Positions 18,378-26,795 of a DNA stretch of 64,000 bases are shown one piece after another. Under the pieces are notes generated by a model. It saw only the letters and a program-made list of their open reading frames with translations, had not been told where the DNA came from and did not search any database. The DNA lies in assembly GCA_947164865.1 (NCBI GenBank), contig CAMUYA010000013.1, forward strand, positions 1 through 64,000, read 5' to 3'. Positions within the stretch are counted from its first letter, which is position 1. Every line of letters starts with the position of its first letter. A program made the position numbers and the translations under genes. Source of the stretch: an uncultured Lachnospiraceae bacterium (GTDB taxonomy: Bacteria; Bacillota; Clostridia; Lachnospirales; Lachnospiraceae).

Positions 18378-20741
18378 TCAAAACTGGCTCGATTCCTCTC
18401 CGAATATCATGTCCGCATAAGGTTCGAAGTCCGCACGGGTAAATACACGTCCAACCTTTACAAACTCGTATTGAATGGCCTTGAGGTAATGGCGCATGCA
18501 GACCTTGCCATCTGCGGTAGGATCCTCCGCAGCAAGAAAGGCTGCGTTCAATACGCAGTTTTTGATATTACCTCCTGCAAACTCAAACTTCTCGGCGATG
18601 AATCTGAAATCCACATCCTCATCAAGGGGAGTAGTCTTGGGGACTGTAGTCTTCCAGAGCATCTCTCTCGTATCCTCGTTGGGGAACTGGAACTCTACGA
18701 TGTATTTCATTCTTCGGAAGAAAGCGGGGTCAATGTTGTGCTTGTAGTTTGTGGCCAGCACGCACACACCGTCATAAGCTTCCATTTCCTGCAGCAGCAG
18801 CGCTGTCTTGTTATTTGCGGAGGCCTGATTGGAGCCGCCGTCGTCGGCACGCTTGGCAAATATTGTATCGCACTCGTCAAAGAACAGAACGACATTACAC
18901 TTTTTCGCTTCCCTGAAGATCATGGAAAGTGATTTCTCGGTTTCACCGACGTATTTATCTACAACCTTTGAAATATCGACTCTGTACAGCTCAAGATTCA
19001 GCTCATGTGCAAGCACCTGCGCCATCATTGATTTACCGGTACCGGGAGCACCGTAAAGCAGGACGGTAAGGCCTCGGCCGTAAGGATATTTCTTCATGTA
19101 GTTCCAATCCTCATAGACCTGCTTTTTATTGTTCATCTGTTCGATGGCATGTCCGATCTGCTCACGCTGATCCTTGTTCATAACGATATCATCAAAGCCG
19201 AACTTTGCCTCGACTCTCGTGGCCTTCTGTGAAAGCTCGGAGGACATCTGCGCATTGCAGCTCTTAAAAAGAAGAGCTCTGCTGATCTCGGTTTTCTGAT
19301 CCATAACGGCAAGAGTCTTTCCGTAATGAACCGCATCCTTTATCTTACCGGGAGTGAACAGGAACTTGGTGGCCATCTCGAAGAAATCCACATCTTCCCC
19401 AAAGTCGAAGCCCTTGGAATAGTAATTCCAGCAGGCAACACGCTCGTCGATATTGGGAGCGGGGAGTTCCAAAAGAGTGATGGTTTCCTTCGTGATCTCC
19501 TTGAATTTGATATCCTCCTTTGAATTGGCAAACACCGTGATCCCCTTTTCGGTGAGCTTGGTAAAGAACAGATCCATGTATCCAAAGAATTTTTCTTTTT
19601 CTTCTTCTCTGTACTGAAGCTCTTCAAGGACACAGCAGGCCTGTGTGAGGATACACTCTCTCGTCACGGCCCATATCGCCTTTTCAACATAGGCATAATC
19701 ATATACAAAAAGCTTTTTACAGTTGACCGTTATGGCCCTCATATTTCTTTCCTGACAGAACTTACGGATAAAGAACTTGCGGCCGCTTCCCTCGTCTCCG
19801 TGATATGAAAAGAGTCTGCTTCCGTCCGAATATGCGATCTTCATCGCCTCAAGGACATTCTTATTGCAGAGAATATCATCCAGCTCTTCACCGTCTTTGG
19901 TGAGCATTTTCATAAACCGGATGTAATTCTCGTCGATCTTCATTCTGTCCCGTCCGAACAGGAAATCTATTATTCTTTTATCCGGGGAAACTGCCGTGGA
20001 AAACGGCATGGATGGTATGACATGCAGATCCAGCACCGGAAGGAGCTGTTCAAGGCACACCGACATATCACCGTATGCACCGGTGATGGAATAGCTGTTA
20101 CCGTAATAAAGCCTGCCCGCAGATTCCACTGTGGGTGAGGAAAGGTTTCCGTTTTCGTTTACTATCTGGAAAATACCCGCGTAGTCCGTCTGCGTGGACG
20201 AAAGGATTCCGCAGGCAAAACAGAATATGGTGAAGGGGTCAAAAGCCATCTTTTTGCACAGGTCGAAAAACGGCATCTCTATCCCTGAATCCACAGTGAT
20301 CTGTGCCCTGTCCTGAATGCGTACTATTCTCTCCGAGACGGCTTCGCTCCCCCCGGCGTTTGAGAGGTTTTCGTCATCGGTTTTTTCTTCTTTGTCTTCC
20401 TTTTCTTTCGTTTCGGATTCGGCTCCGAAAAGCCCCAGCAGATCTGCGAGTTCATCATCTATCTCGGCATCGGCCTTGCTGTCCCCCGCAATTTCTGCGG
20501 GTTCGGCCGTATGTTCTTTGGTATCTCTTTCGAATTTCATCACCTGTTCGAGAGCCGCATCGCTGGCTATCTCAAGGTCCGGATAGAGTACATTCTTATA
20601 ACCCCCTTTTCCGTTTGAAAAGGTGGCTTTCATGGTTTCAAGATATGAATTCAAGCACCGGTTAACGCAATCGAATATATTCTTCATATATTCGTCGTAG
20701 CTCTTAAAAGGTGCCGGTTGATCGTTTTTCTTAGTAGCCAA
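18378..20741 (-). CDS. CIS AAA+ ATPase (Afp15/Pvc15-like), copy 2
   Basis: A 787-residue paralogue of the ATPase at 10909-13131. An N-terminal helical part and an acidic, disordered linker (about 75-125) precede a degenerate first AAA module with GDEGSGRK, again with Arg for the Walker A Lys. The active module has GAPGTGKS (564-571), VLFFDECDT and LATNYKHN. The start is a TTG behind GGGAGG with 9-bp spacing. No in-frame ATG lies near it. Two ATPases in one CIS locus suggest a hetero-oligomer or two separate assembly steps. The 78-aa gene just upstream is co-transcribed. Confidence 0.86.
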   Translation of the reverse strand: MATKKNDQPAPFKSYDEYMKNIFDCVNRCLNSYLETMKATFSNGKGGYKNVLYPDLEIASDAALEQVMKFERDTKEHTAEPAEIAGDSKADAEIDDELADLLGLFGAESETKEKEDKEEKTDDENLSNAGGSEAVSERIVRIQDRAQITVDSGIEMPFFDLCKKMAFDPFTIFCFACGILSSTQTDYAGIFQIVNENGNLSSPTVESAGRLYYGNSYSITGAYGDMSVCLEQLLPVLDLHVIPSMPFSTAVSPDKRIIDFLFGRDRMKIDENYIRFMKMLTKDGEELDDILCNKNVLEAMKIAYSDGSRLFSYHGDEGSGRKFFIRKFCQERNMRAITVNCKKLFVYDYAYVEKAIWAVTRECILTQACCVLEELQYREEEKEKFFGYMDLFFTKLTEKGITVFANSKEDIKFKEITKETITLLELPAPNIDERVACWNYYSKGFDFGEDVDFFEMATKFLFTPGKIKDAVHYGKTLAVMDQKTEISRALLFKSCNAQMSSELSQKATRVEAKFGFDDIVMNKDQREQIGHAIEQMNNKKQVYEDWNYMKKYPYGRGLTVLLYGAPGTGKSMMAQVLAHELNLELYRVDISKVVDKYVGETEKSLSMIFREAKKCNVVLFFDECDTIFAKRADDGGSNQASANNKTALLLQEMEAYDGVCVLATNYKHNIDPAFFRRMKYIVEFQFPNEDTREMLWKTTVPKTTPLDEDVDFRFIAEKFEFAGGNIKNCVLNAAFLAAEDPTADGKVCMRHYLKAIQYEFVKVGRVFTRADFEPYADMIFGEESSQF

Positions 20742-20759
20742 GGTCTATAGCCTCCCATT

Positions 20760-20996
20760 TTAACGTTCTACCGTAAAAATCGCTGTCCTGTCAAATACGC
20801 TCTTGGCGGTGTTGATGGATGTCTGATCTTCCCGGTCAAACACGCTCTCACCGCTGTTGATATATTTACTTGCCGGTCTTGGCATATACATCATACCGGT
20901 CTCGTCCTCTTCCTGATATCTCGCCGCCTGTATCTTTTTATTTGCCTTTTTTTCAAGCTCTCTGTTCTCGCGGAGCATTCTGTCTGTCAGCTGCAT
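20760..20996 (-). CDS. Small polar protein before the second ATPase
   Basis: A 78-residue unrecognised protein. A basic amphipathic N-terminus (RMLRENRELEKKANKK) is followed by a likely disordered tail carrying the pentapeptide SVFDR twice (in GESVFDRED and AKSVFDRTA), 14 residues apart. The start at 20996 follows GGTGGAAAAA. It has no cysteines, signal peptide or membrane segment. It lies 18 bp before the second ATPase gene and could be an adaptor for it. It is the first minus-strand gene after the plus-strand kinase-like gene. Confidence 0.6.
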   Translation of the reverse strand: MQLTDRMLRENRELEKKANKKIQAARYQEEDETGMMYMPRPASKYINSGESVFDREDQTSINTAKSVFDRTAIFTVER

Positions 20997-21025
20997 TTTT
21001 CCACCGCCCTTTATAAGGAATATCT

Positions 21026-21054
21026 TTGACGTTATGTTTAAAAGATGATATATT
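21026..21054 (+). promoter_or_regulatory. Sigma-A promoter for the plus-strand sensor gene
   Basis: TTGACG (21026-21031) and TATATT (21049-21054) are separated by 17 bp. They lie in the divergent gap and give a leader of about 38 nt before the ATG at 21098. Confidence 0.65.
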
Positions 21055-21097
21055 CTATTCGTGTGAAAACAAACACGGGTATTTCAAAGGAGTCACC

Positions 21098-21982
21098 ATG
21101 AAGAGATTCAGCAACATACAAAAAACCGCAATCATCTGCGCTGCCATATCATTTACGGTTGCCGTTGTCACTTTTTTTGTCTTTGACAAGTATATCTCAT
21201 TTGCCTTTTTTATCCTCTGCACGGTATTTGTGACATTTATTGCTTTTTCGGGTTTCAGAAGCTCTAATACCGAATTGACCGAACGCATTGATGCCATACG
21301 CTCCAACTGGAGAGAGGAATCCGAAAGCCTAAAAAAACGCATTGCGGAATGTGATGATAACATAAGCTCTCTCACCGAGCAGAACAACTCGCTCCGTGAA
21401 GCCAACGCTCATCTCGGAGACGAGATAAAACGTCTTGAAGACGAAGCATCCAGGCGCCAGGCCGAAATGCTCACTTCCGAGGAACTCAGCTACATTTCCA
21501 TCCTGCCCAAGCTGCCCGAAACCGGTGAGGATATTCCTGCGATCAACCTGATCTCTGTCGCAAAGAGCGTGGCCCGGGAGCTTAAAAAAGATGCCGATAA
21601 AGTCGGTCTTACGATCAATGTTTCCTCATCGGAAAACCAGATACCATACAAGGCCGACCGTGAACTGATAAGAGTGCTCTTCCGAAACATTATGGACAAT
21701 TCCATCAAGTACATGAATCGTCAGGGAGTCCTTATTATCACTGTCTCCGTCATCGGCGATGATGTATTCATCATATTCAAGGACACCGGTGAAGGTCTTG
21801 CCGACCCTGAGACAGAGCACATTTTCGAGCTCAATTACCAGGGTTCCAACAGGATCAGCGGAAACGGACTCGGGCTGTTTCAGGCGAAGGCCATCGTAAA
21901 CTATTACGGCGGCACAATATATGCCAAGAGCCACTCCGGAAGCGGCATGGGTATCTACATACAGCTTCCCATCGTTGAATGA
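21098..21982 (+). CDS. Membrane histidine-kinase-like ATPase
   Basis: A 294-residue protein with two N-terminal TM helices (about 9-30 and 33-53) and almost no loop between them, then a coiled coil (about 60-120) and a HATPase_c domain. The N box is RNIMDNSIKYM, G1 is DTGEGL and G2 is GNGLGLFQAK. I see no DHp helix with a phosphorylatable His, so it may be an ATP-binding partner or a serine kinase instead of a classic sensor kinase. The start follows AAAGGAG. It is the only plus-strand gene inside the CIS locus and ends one base before the RsbW-like gene on the other strand. Confidence 0.78.
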   Translation: MKRFSNIQKTAIICAAISFTVAVVTFFVFDKYISFAFFILCTVFVTFIAFSGFRSSNTELTERIDAIRSNWREESESLKKRIAECDDNISSLTEQNNSLREANAHLGDEIKRLEDEASRRQAEMLTSEELSYISILPKLPETGEDIPAINLISVAKSVARELKKDADKVGLTINVSSSENQIPYKADRELIRVLFRNIMDNSIKYMNRQGVLIITVSVIGDDVFIIFKDTGEGLADPETEHIFELNYQGSNRISGNGLGLFQAKAIVNYYGGTIYAKSHSGSGMGIYIQLPIVE

Positions 21983-22390
21983 TCAGAGCTTTTTTATCAT
22001 CGTAAAGATGTTTTGTCCGTCCGTGTATTTATAATCAACCTTGTCCATCATGGTCTTTACCATAAAAACTCCGAGGCCTCCTATCTGCCTTTCATCCGCA
22101 GACAGGGTGGTGTCGGGGTCTTCTTTTTCCAGAGGATTGTATTGCATCCCTCTGTCATAAAAAACAACTTTGCATGTCTTCGGATCCCCACCAACCTCAA
22201 TCTGTACTTTGGCCTCTCCGGCTTTTCCGCCGTAGGCATAATGTGCGATATTAACATAGATCTCTTCGGCAGAAATGAGGATCTGCGTCTGCACATCCCC
22301 GGGGCACCCGTTTTTATTTAGCTCGTCTTTTATAGCATCGAGTACAGTGTATAAAGTTTCATCACTAGCGGCAAGCAGCAGTTCTTTCAT
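21983..22390 (-). CDS. RsbW/SpoIIAB-like serine kinase
   Basis: A 135-residue stand-alone HATPase protein of the anti-sigma/serine kinase type. The N box is SAEEIYVNIAHYAYG, the G1 box FYDRGMQYNPL, and the G2 region IGGLGVFMVKTMMD. Such kinases phosphorylate STAS antagonists and sequester a partner, often a sigma factor. Here the STAS gene is two genes upstream and the RsbU phosphatase lies further downstream, so a complete partner-switch set is present in one locus. No sigma factor gene is seen, so the output may be another protein. A strong GGAGGG precedes the ATG. Confidence 0.85.
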   Translation of the reverse strand: MKELLLAASDETLYTVLDAIKDELNKNGCPGDVQTQILISAEEIYVNIAHYAYGGKAGEAKVQIEVGGDPKTCKVVFYDRGMQYNPLEKEDPDTTLSADERQIGGLGVFMVKTMMDKVDYKYTDGQNIFTMIKKL

Positions 22391-22475
22391 GCTCTACCCT
22401 CCGTAATTGCACCATTATTCCTGAACGCATCCTCGCGGAGCGTTATTACTTCATGGAAAAAAGCGGAGCAGGTTC

Positions 22476-23114
22476 CTATGAAGTAAAGATATTCCTTACC
22501 GACTCACTTTCCGAGATGATCGGATCCTGCGTGGCGATAAGGATCGTGGTTCCCATGTGGTGAACCACTTCAAAAAGCTTCATCATTTCTTTTGAATACT
22601 TGGGATCCAGATTGGATGTCGGCTCATCCGCCAGAAGGACCGGCGGATTGTTGATGAGAGCCCTGGCAAGACAGACCTTCTGGCACTCCCCTCCCGATAT
22701 CTCTTTAGGATATTTTTTCAGTATCTCGGTTATTCTCAGAAGCTTTGCCACATTCCACACTTTTGTCGACGAATCAGCGAGAGGTGCTCCCGTGGCGATC
22801 ATGGCTATCTTAATGTTCTCGAGAACAGTCCGGTCGGCGATAAGGCGGTAATCCTGAAATACCACCCCGAAATTGCGTCTGTAGATCGGGATATCCTTGG
22901 CCTTTACGCTCGATATGTCTTTTCCCTTGAACAGTATCTTTCCGTCATCGGGTTCTATGTCCTTCAAAAGCAGCTTAAGAAGGGTTGTCTTTCCGCTGCC
23001 GCTTTCCCCCGTCAGAACGGCAAATTCTCCTCTTTCCACCCTTGCGGAAAATCCCCGGAAAACCTGCGTTCCCGTATCCTGATAGCATTTTGATATCCTG
23101 TCAAATTCTATCAT
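22476..23114 (-). CDS. Orphan ABC ATPase, FtsE/LolD-like
   Basis: A 212-residue ABC ATPase with Walker A GESGSGKTT (36-44), Q-loop FQDYRLI, signature ISGGE, Walker B VLLADEPT and a switch glutamine in ATQDP where a histidine is usual. Length and sequence are closest to FtsE and LolD-type ATPases. No FtsX-like permease is encoded in the window. It lies between the STAS and RsbW-like genes. It could work with a permease elsewhere, or drive an envelope step of the CIS through one of its membrane proteins. The start follows AAGGAG. Confidence 0.83.
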   Translation of the reverse strand: MIEFDRISKCYQDTGTQVFRGFSARVERGEFAVLTGESGSGKTTLLKLLLKDIEPDDGKILFKGKDISSVKAKDIPIYRRNFGVVFQDYRLIADRTVLENIKIAMIATGAPLADSSTKVWNVAKLLRITEILKKYPKEISGGECQKVCLARALINNPPVLLADEPTSNLDPKYSKEMMKLFEVVHHMGTTILIATQDPIISESESVRNIFTS

Positions 23115-23126
23115 TCCGGCGGCTCC

Positions 23127-23426
23127 TTACTTGATAGTGAGCACCCTTGAAAAGCCGGACATTTCAAACACCTGCATGACAGTGTTCTGCACTCCCGTAA
23201 GGGCCATTGAACCGCCCTTGCTCGTGGCAGTCTTCTGTCCGATAAGCAATGCTCTGAGCCCTGCGGATGACATATACGGAACCCCAGCCATATCAATAAC
23301 AAGGTCCTTGGATTTCTGAAAAGCCGTAAGTATAGCTTTCTGCAACTCCGGTGAAGTGACCGTATCGACCGATCCCGACACTGCCAGGACTATCTGTCCC
23401 TCATTCTTTTTCTCTGTGATTTCCAT
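23127..23426 (-). CDS. STAS-domain anti-sigma factor antagonist
   Basis: A 99-residue single STAS domain of the SpoIIAA/RsbV type. The phosphorylation loop is GVPYMSSAGLRALL, with S54 as the probable target. It would be phosphorylated by the RsbW-like kinase (21983-22390) and reset by the RsbU-type phosphatase (13124-14725). The start follows GGAGGAAACAATTAATAA. The gap to the next structural gene upstream carries a hairpin. Confidence 0.87.
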   Translation of the reverse strand: MEITEKKNEGQIVLAVSGSVDTVTSPELQKAILTAFQKSKDLVIDMAGVPYMSSAGLRALLIGQKTATSKGGSMALTGVQNTVMQVFEMSGFSRVLTIK

Positions 23427-23465
23427 TTATTAATTGTTTCCTCCTGCATCTGCGGTCTGTCTTAT

Positions 23466-23490
23466 GTATGGCGAAGATCAAACGCCATAC
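23466..23490 (-). terminator. Hairpin between the baseplate and partner-switch genes
   Basis: GTATGGCG (23466-23473) pairs perfectly with CGCCATAC (23483-23490), with a 9-nt loop, in the 123-bp gap. There is no T tract. It marks the border of the structural block and may lower read-through into the regulatory genes. Confidence 0.4.
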
Positions 23491-23549
23491 GATGAATTCC
23501 TTTATTTTATCATATTGGGAATATTTTCGCCACTTTTTGAATCATTTGT

Positions 23550-24656
23550 TTACTCCATGATGATATCATCAGTCAGTTCCATATCATCATCCATGACTCC
23601 ATATGTATCTCCTGCGATAACAGCGTTCATATCCATATATACCTCATCATCCAGAGTCGGTGTATCCCGAAGCTGAATAAGATGCAGTCTGCTCCTTAAA
23701 GGCTTAAACTGATTGAGAAGATAGATCATCTGCTGTCTGTCTGTATCCGAAAGCGTCTTCTGAATAAGGATATTGACATCATAAATGCCTCCGGCTATAA
23801 GCTCCGATTCGGACATCTCACCCTTCTCAAGATACTCTTTGATCGTGTTGTTTTCGAGAATGACGGGTTTTTCCCCTGTGACGATCTCGATGACTCTTGC
23901 AAGACAGGCTTTTGTACCCTTGGTACGGTTTAGCATATAGCCTTCCTTTACAAACAGTCTCTCCGCCTCCTCCGACAGGAAATCACCCGAGAGATCTATT
24001 CCCAGCCATCCCGCATAAACTCTCAGGCATTCTCTGGGACATTTGTCCACATCGAGCAGCTCCGGAAGCTTCTCGATCTCGTATCCCACATCATTATAAA
24101 CACTTGAGAAAACCGAAAGGAATCTGTGAAAGAAGCTGTCTCTTCGGCGATATACGGAAGGGAAAGCCTCCATGAAGTTGTCCCCTCTCCTGTCCACCTT
24201 AAGTCTGTCGATATATCCTTCTCCCGCACCCAGAACCTCTATGGCAAGGTACAGATATCTTCCGGTCAGACTGTAGAGCAGAATGTCGTTTTTCCCGATA
24301 AATCTCGCTCCGTCGTTGTTTTCGGAAAAGAATCTCTTTTTCTCTTCATCCGGTATATCATCCGACCTCAGGGCGTCCATTATCGAAAAGGTTTCACCGT
24401 TCTCATCGTACCAGGTGTCATATTCCGTGGCAACAGCGTAAGCATAGAGTGACATATTTTCAGTCATCTGTGCTTTAAAGGAAAACCGTCCCCACTCACA
24501 GCCCGAAGTCGCGGAATCGATGACCTGCACATAAAGCCTGTGTATTCCCGTATCACTCGAAAAATACAGCCTTCCCGTCTCATCATCCTGATCAAAGCCG
24601 GAAAGATACGATTTTTCGATCCTGTTCTTTTTTATCGAGTAAGTTATACCCGCCAT
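23550..24656 (-). CDS. CIS baseplate/tail protein with tail protein I-like core
   Basis: A 368-residue protein. The middle, from about FPSVYRRRDSFFHRFLSVFSS through LRVYAGWLGIDL to NRTKGTKACLARVIEIVTG, matches the pattern of phage tail protein I and related CIS proteins, which join the baseplate wedge to fibres. A beta-rich N-terminal 150 residues and an acidic C-terminal tail flank it. The start is the ATG after GAAGGAGAGG, 5 bp past the end of the upstream baseplate gene. It is the last structural gene of the cluster. Whether it holds fibres here is unknown. Confidence 0.75.
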   Translation of the reverse strand: MAGITYSIKKNRIEKSYLSGFDQDDETGRLYFSSDTGIHRLYVQVIDSATSGCEWGRFSFKAQMTENMSLYAYAVATEYDTWYDENGETFSIMDALRSDDIPDEEKKRFFSENNDGARFIGKNDILLYSLTGRYLYLAIEVLGAGEGYIDRLKVDRRGDNFMEAFPSVYRRRDSFFHRFLSVFSSVYNDVGYEIEKLPELLDVDKCPRECLRVYAGWLGIDLSGDFLSEEAERLFVKEGYMLNRTKGTKACLARVIEIVTGEKPVILENNTIKEYLEKGEMSESELIAGGIYDVNILIQKTLSDTDRQQMIYLLNQFKPLRSRLHLIQLRDTPTLDDEVYMDMNAVIAGDTYGVMDDDMELTDDIIME

Positions 24657-24660
24657 AATA

Positions 24661-26784
24661 TCAGTCCTCTCCTTCGAGCGTAAGCGCATCTATCCTGATA
24701 TTTCCCGGATAGAGCAGGCAATTGAGCTCCGGAACCACATCCGCATCCCTCATGGTGGCCCCGGCGGGTGACTGCGGCCGCAGTGAAAGCTCATAAACGT
24801 ATTCCACGCATTCCAGCGATTCCACCGCATGGAATACATCGTCAAATTTAAGAACCTCTCCGAAGTTTTTGTCGGAATTCAGATAGTCGATCTTTCTTCT
24901 TATCGCATCCTCTATAGCCTCGGAGGCCCCTTCATAATGGTTTTTTACATAGACCACCGCATTTACGTTGACCGGCATGTATATGGGATCCAGAAGCTCG
25001 ATCCTTGTGGTGAGAAGTCTTCTTTCCTCGAGCCTTTCACGTATTATCTTTCGATATATGCCGGAAAACTTCGGGAAGTCCTCATCAGTGCCCTGTTTTA
25101 CGGCAATACGCACAAGGTTTCTGCTCTCGTCCATCTCCGCATGTGCCTTGTGTATGCACAGTCCCGGGGTGCTCAGCACTATCTTTTCGTAATCCTTGCC
25201 CGTGACCGCGGTGTAGGAGCTGTCCATATCCATGATAAACCGTCTGCGTACACTCTCTATCTTTTCGCGATATGCACCTCCGGTACCGGCACCCGGGTTG
25301 AAAAATACCATATCCCGGGGCAGCTCCGGATTGGATGTATCCGAAACCAGATAATTGCCTTCACGGATATTTCCCTCAGGCCCGGAATTAAGCTCCACCG
25401 AAGCAAGATACAGCTCGCTTCCGATAAATCTTCCCGCGTCCTCTATCAGTATCTTTCCGTCATTTTCCAGAAGATGGTAATAAAGCGCGCCCTCTTCATT
25501 CTTATCAGGTCTTACAAAGTCAAATATCTCACTTCCGTCATCATCATACCTTTTTGCGATGATGCAGAAGCTCCTGGGCACGATGTGATCATAGGGAAGC
25601 TCTATCTCCTGATTATCATAACCGAGAACCTTTCCGAGAGAATACTTTCTCATGACATCCTCGGTGTAGACCACGATCTTCACGCAGTCCCTTCCCTTTT
25701 CCGCACCATAGCCGCGGTTTCTCTTATCAAATTTAATGATCCTTCTGCCAAAGCCTGTCTTCTCGGAATCGTAGTACCTGCCCTTTGCGTGCCTGTCGGG
25801 ATTATACTCGTATTTTCTGTAGGATTCGCCCTTTCCTTCCCTGCAGAAAACATCGATATATGCCTCGTCGGAGATCTCGCTGAAAAGCTCTATCTCTCCG
25901 GTTCTGTTCTCGCTGTGGCACTCACATATCGTATCCTTTTGCCACACTTCAAACAAAAAAGCGTCAAATGCCACGATCCTGGGCCTTACATCATATTCAC
26001 TCCGCACAAGTCTGGCCCGGAGCGCATATCCGCTCACGGGTGCCCCTTCAAATACTGCTGCCGTTTCATCAGGCATCCAGAACCTTATCTCACCGCTCTG
26101 AAGAAAGGCATAGGTATTGTCCCTTACATCCAGCTTTTGCCATCCGTCCTCGCAGAATACCTCCCATTCGATATCGGCAAAGAGCCTACTGGTACGCCCG
26201 TCAAAGGGGTTTCTGTTGTATCTTTCCTTAAGAGAGACAAAGAATGTGAATTCTTTTCCCGGATCCGGCAGACTGTTTGCTATCACGTAAAGACAATCCC
26301 CCTGCTGGGGTTTATCTCCGAAGATATAAGCGGGAACTTTCGTCTCCCGGTTTAAGATCTCGTAAAAATCCTCAAATTTCGAATCTTCGGGGGCCTTCTT
26401 TCCGTAAATCCCAAGCAGCTTTCTGTCGCTGAGCTCTGTCTCGCGGTTGGTCTCAAATACAAGCTCGCCTATCCTGAACTTATGATTTGCGGGGATCAGG
26501 ACATTTTCCTTAACGTTTGAAGCGGTAAGAAGAAGCCTTGCGCATCTTCCCTTACGTATTTCAAATCCAACCAGCTTAAGAAGATTCTGTCTCACCTTGA
26601 ATGGTATCTCATCCATACTCTCCTGCTGCAGAGTTCCAAAACCCAGCAGAGTCTCGAGGATGGTCATTCCCGGGTCAGATGGGTTAAAGTTGGTCCATTC
26701 GTCGGTATATAGAGGGATCTCTGTAATGGCATCCGCCATTCTCTCCTCAAATGTTTTTCTGTTGCCGTCTGTATATGTCAGCAT
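24661..26784 (-). CDS. CIS baseplate wedge protein (Afp11/gp6-like)
   Basis: A 707-residue protein. The N-terminus has the baseplate J/wedge signature TNFNPSDPGMTILETLLGF. The middle holds beta-rich parts, and a C-terminal segment has MDSSYTAVTGKDYEKIVLSTPGLCIHKA-type repeats seen in gp6-like wedge proteins. It would form the baseplate ring that triggers sheath contraction. The start follows GAGAGGGATAACA and lies 11 bp after the larger wedge gene. The length is normal for Afp11-like proteins. Confidence 0.82.
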   Translation of the reverse strand: MLTYTDGNRKTFEERMADAITEIPLYTDEWTNFNPSDPGMTILETLLGFGTLQQESMDEIPFKVRQNLLKLVGFEIRKGRCARLLLTASNVKENVLIPANHKFRIGELVFETNRETELSDRKLLGIYGKKAPEDSKFEDFYEILNRETKVPAYIFGDKPQQGDCLYVIANSLPDPGKEFTFFVSLKERYNRNPFDGRTSRLFADIEWEVFCEDGWQKLDVRDNTYAFLQSGEIRFWMPDETAAVFEGAPVSGYALRARLVRSEYDVRPRIVAFDAFLFEVWQKDTICECHSENRTGEIELFSEISDEAYIDVFCREGKGESYRKYEYNPDRHAKGRYYDSEKTGFGRRIIKFDKRNRGYGAEKGRDCVKIVVYTEDVMRKYSLGKVLGYDNQEIELPYDHIVPRSFCIIAKRYDDDGSEIFDFVRPDKNEEGALYYHLLENDGKILIEDAGRFIGSELYLASVELNSGPEGNIREGNYLVSDTSNPELPRDMVFFNPGAGTGGAYREKIESVRRRFIMDMDSSYTAVTGKDYEKIVLSTPGLCIHKAHAEMDESRNLVRIAVKQGTDEDFPKFSGIYRKIIRERLEERRLLTTRIELLDPIYMPVNVNAVVYVKNHYEGASEAIEDAIRRKIDYLNSDKNFGEVLKFDDVFHAVESLECVEYVYELSLRPQSPAGATMRDADVVPELNCLLYPGNIRIDALTLEGED

Positions 26785-26795
26785 TGTTATCCCTC

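Noticed and set aside
24829..26355. 508-codon plus-strand open frame
   Set aside because: It lies fully antisense to the baseplate wedge gene, has no ribosome binding site and no recognisable domain; it is a shadow frame.
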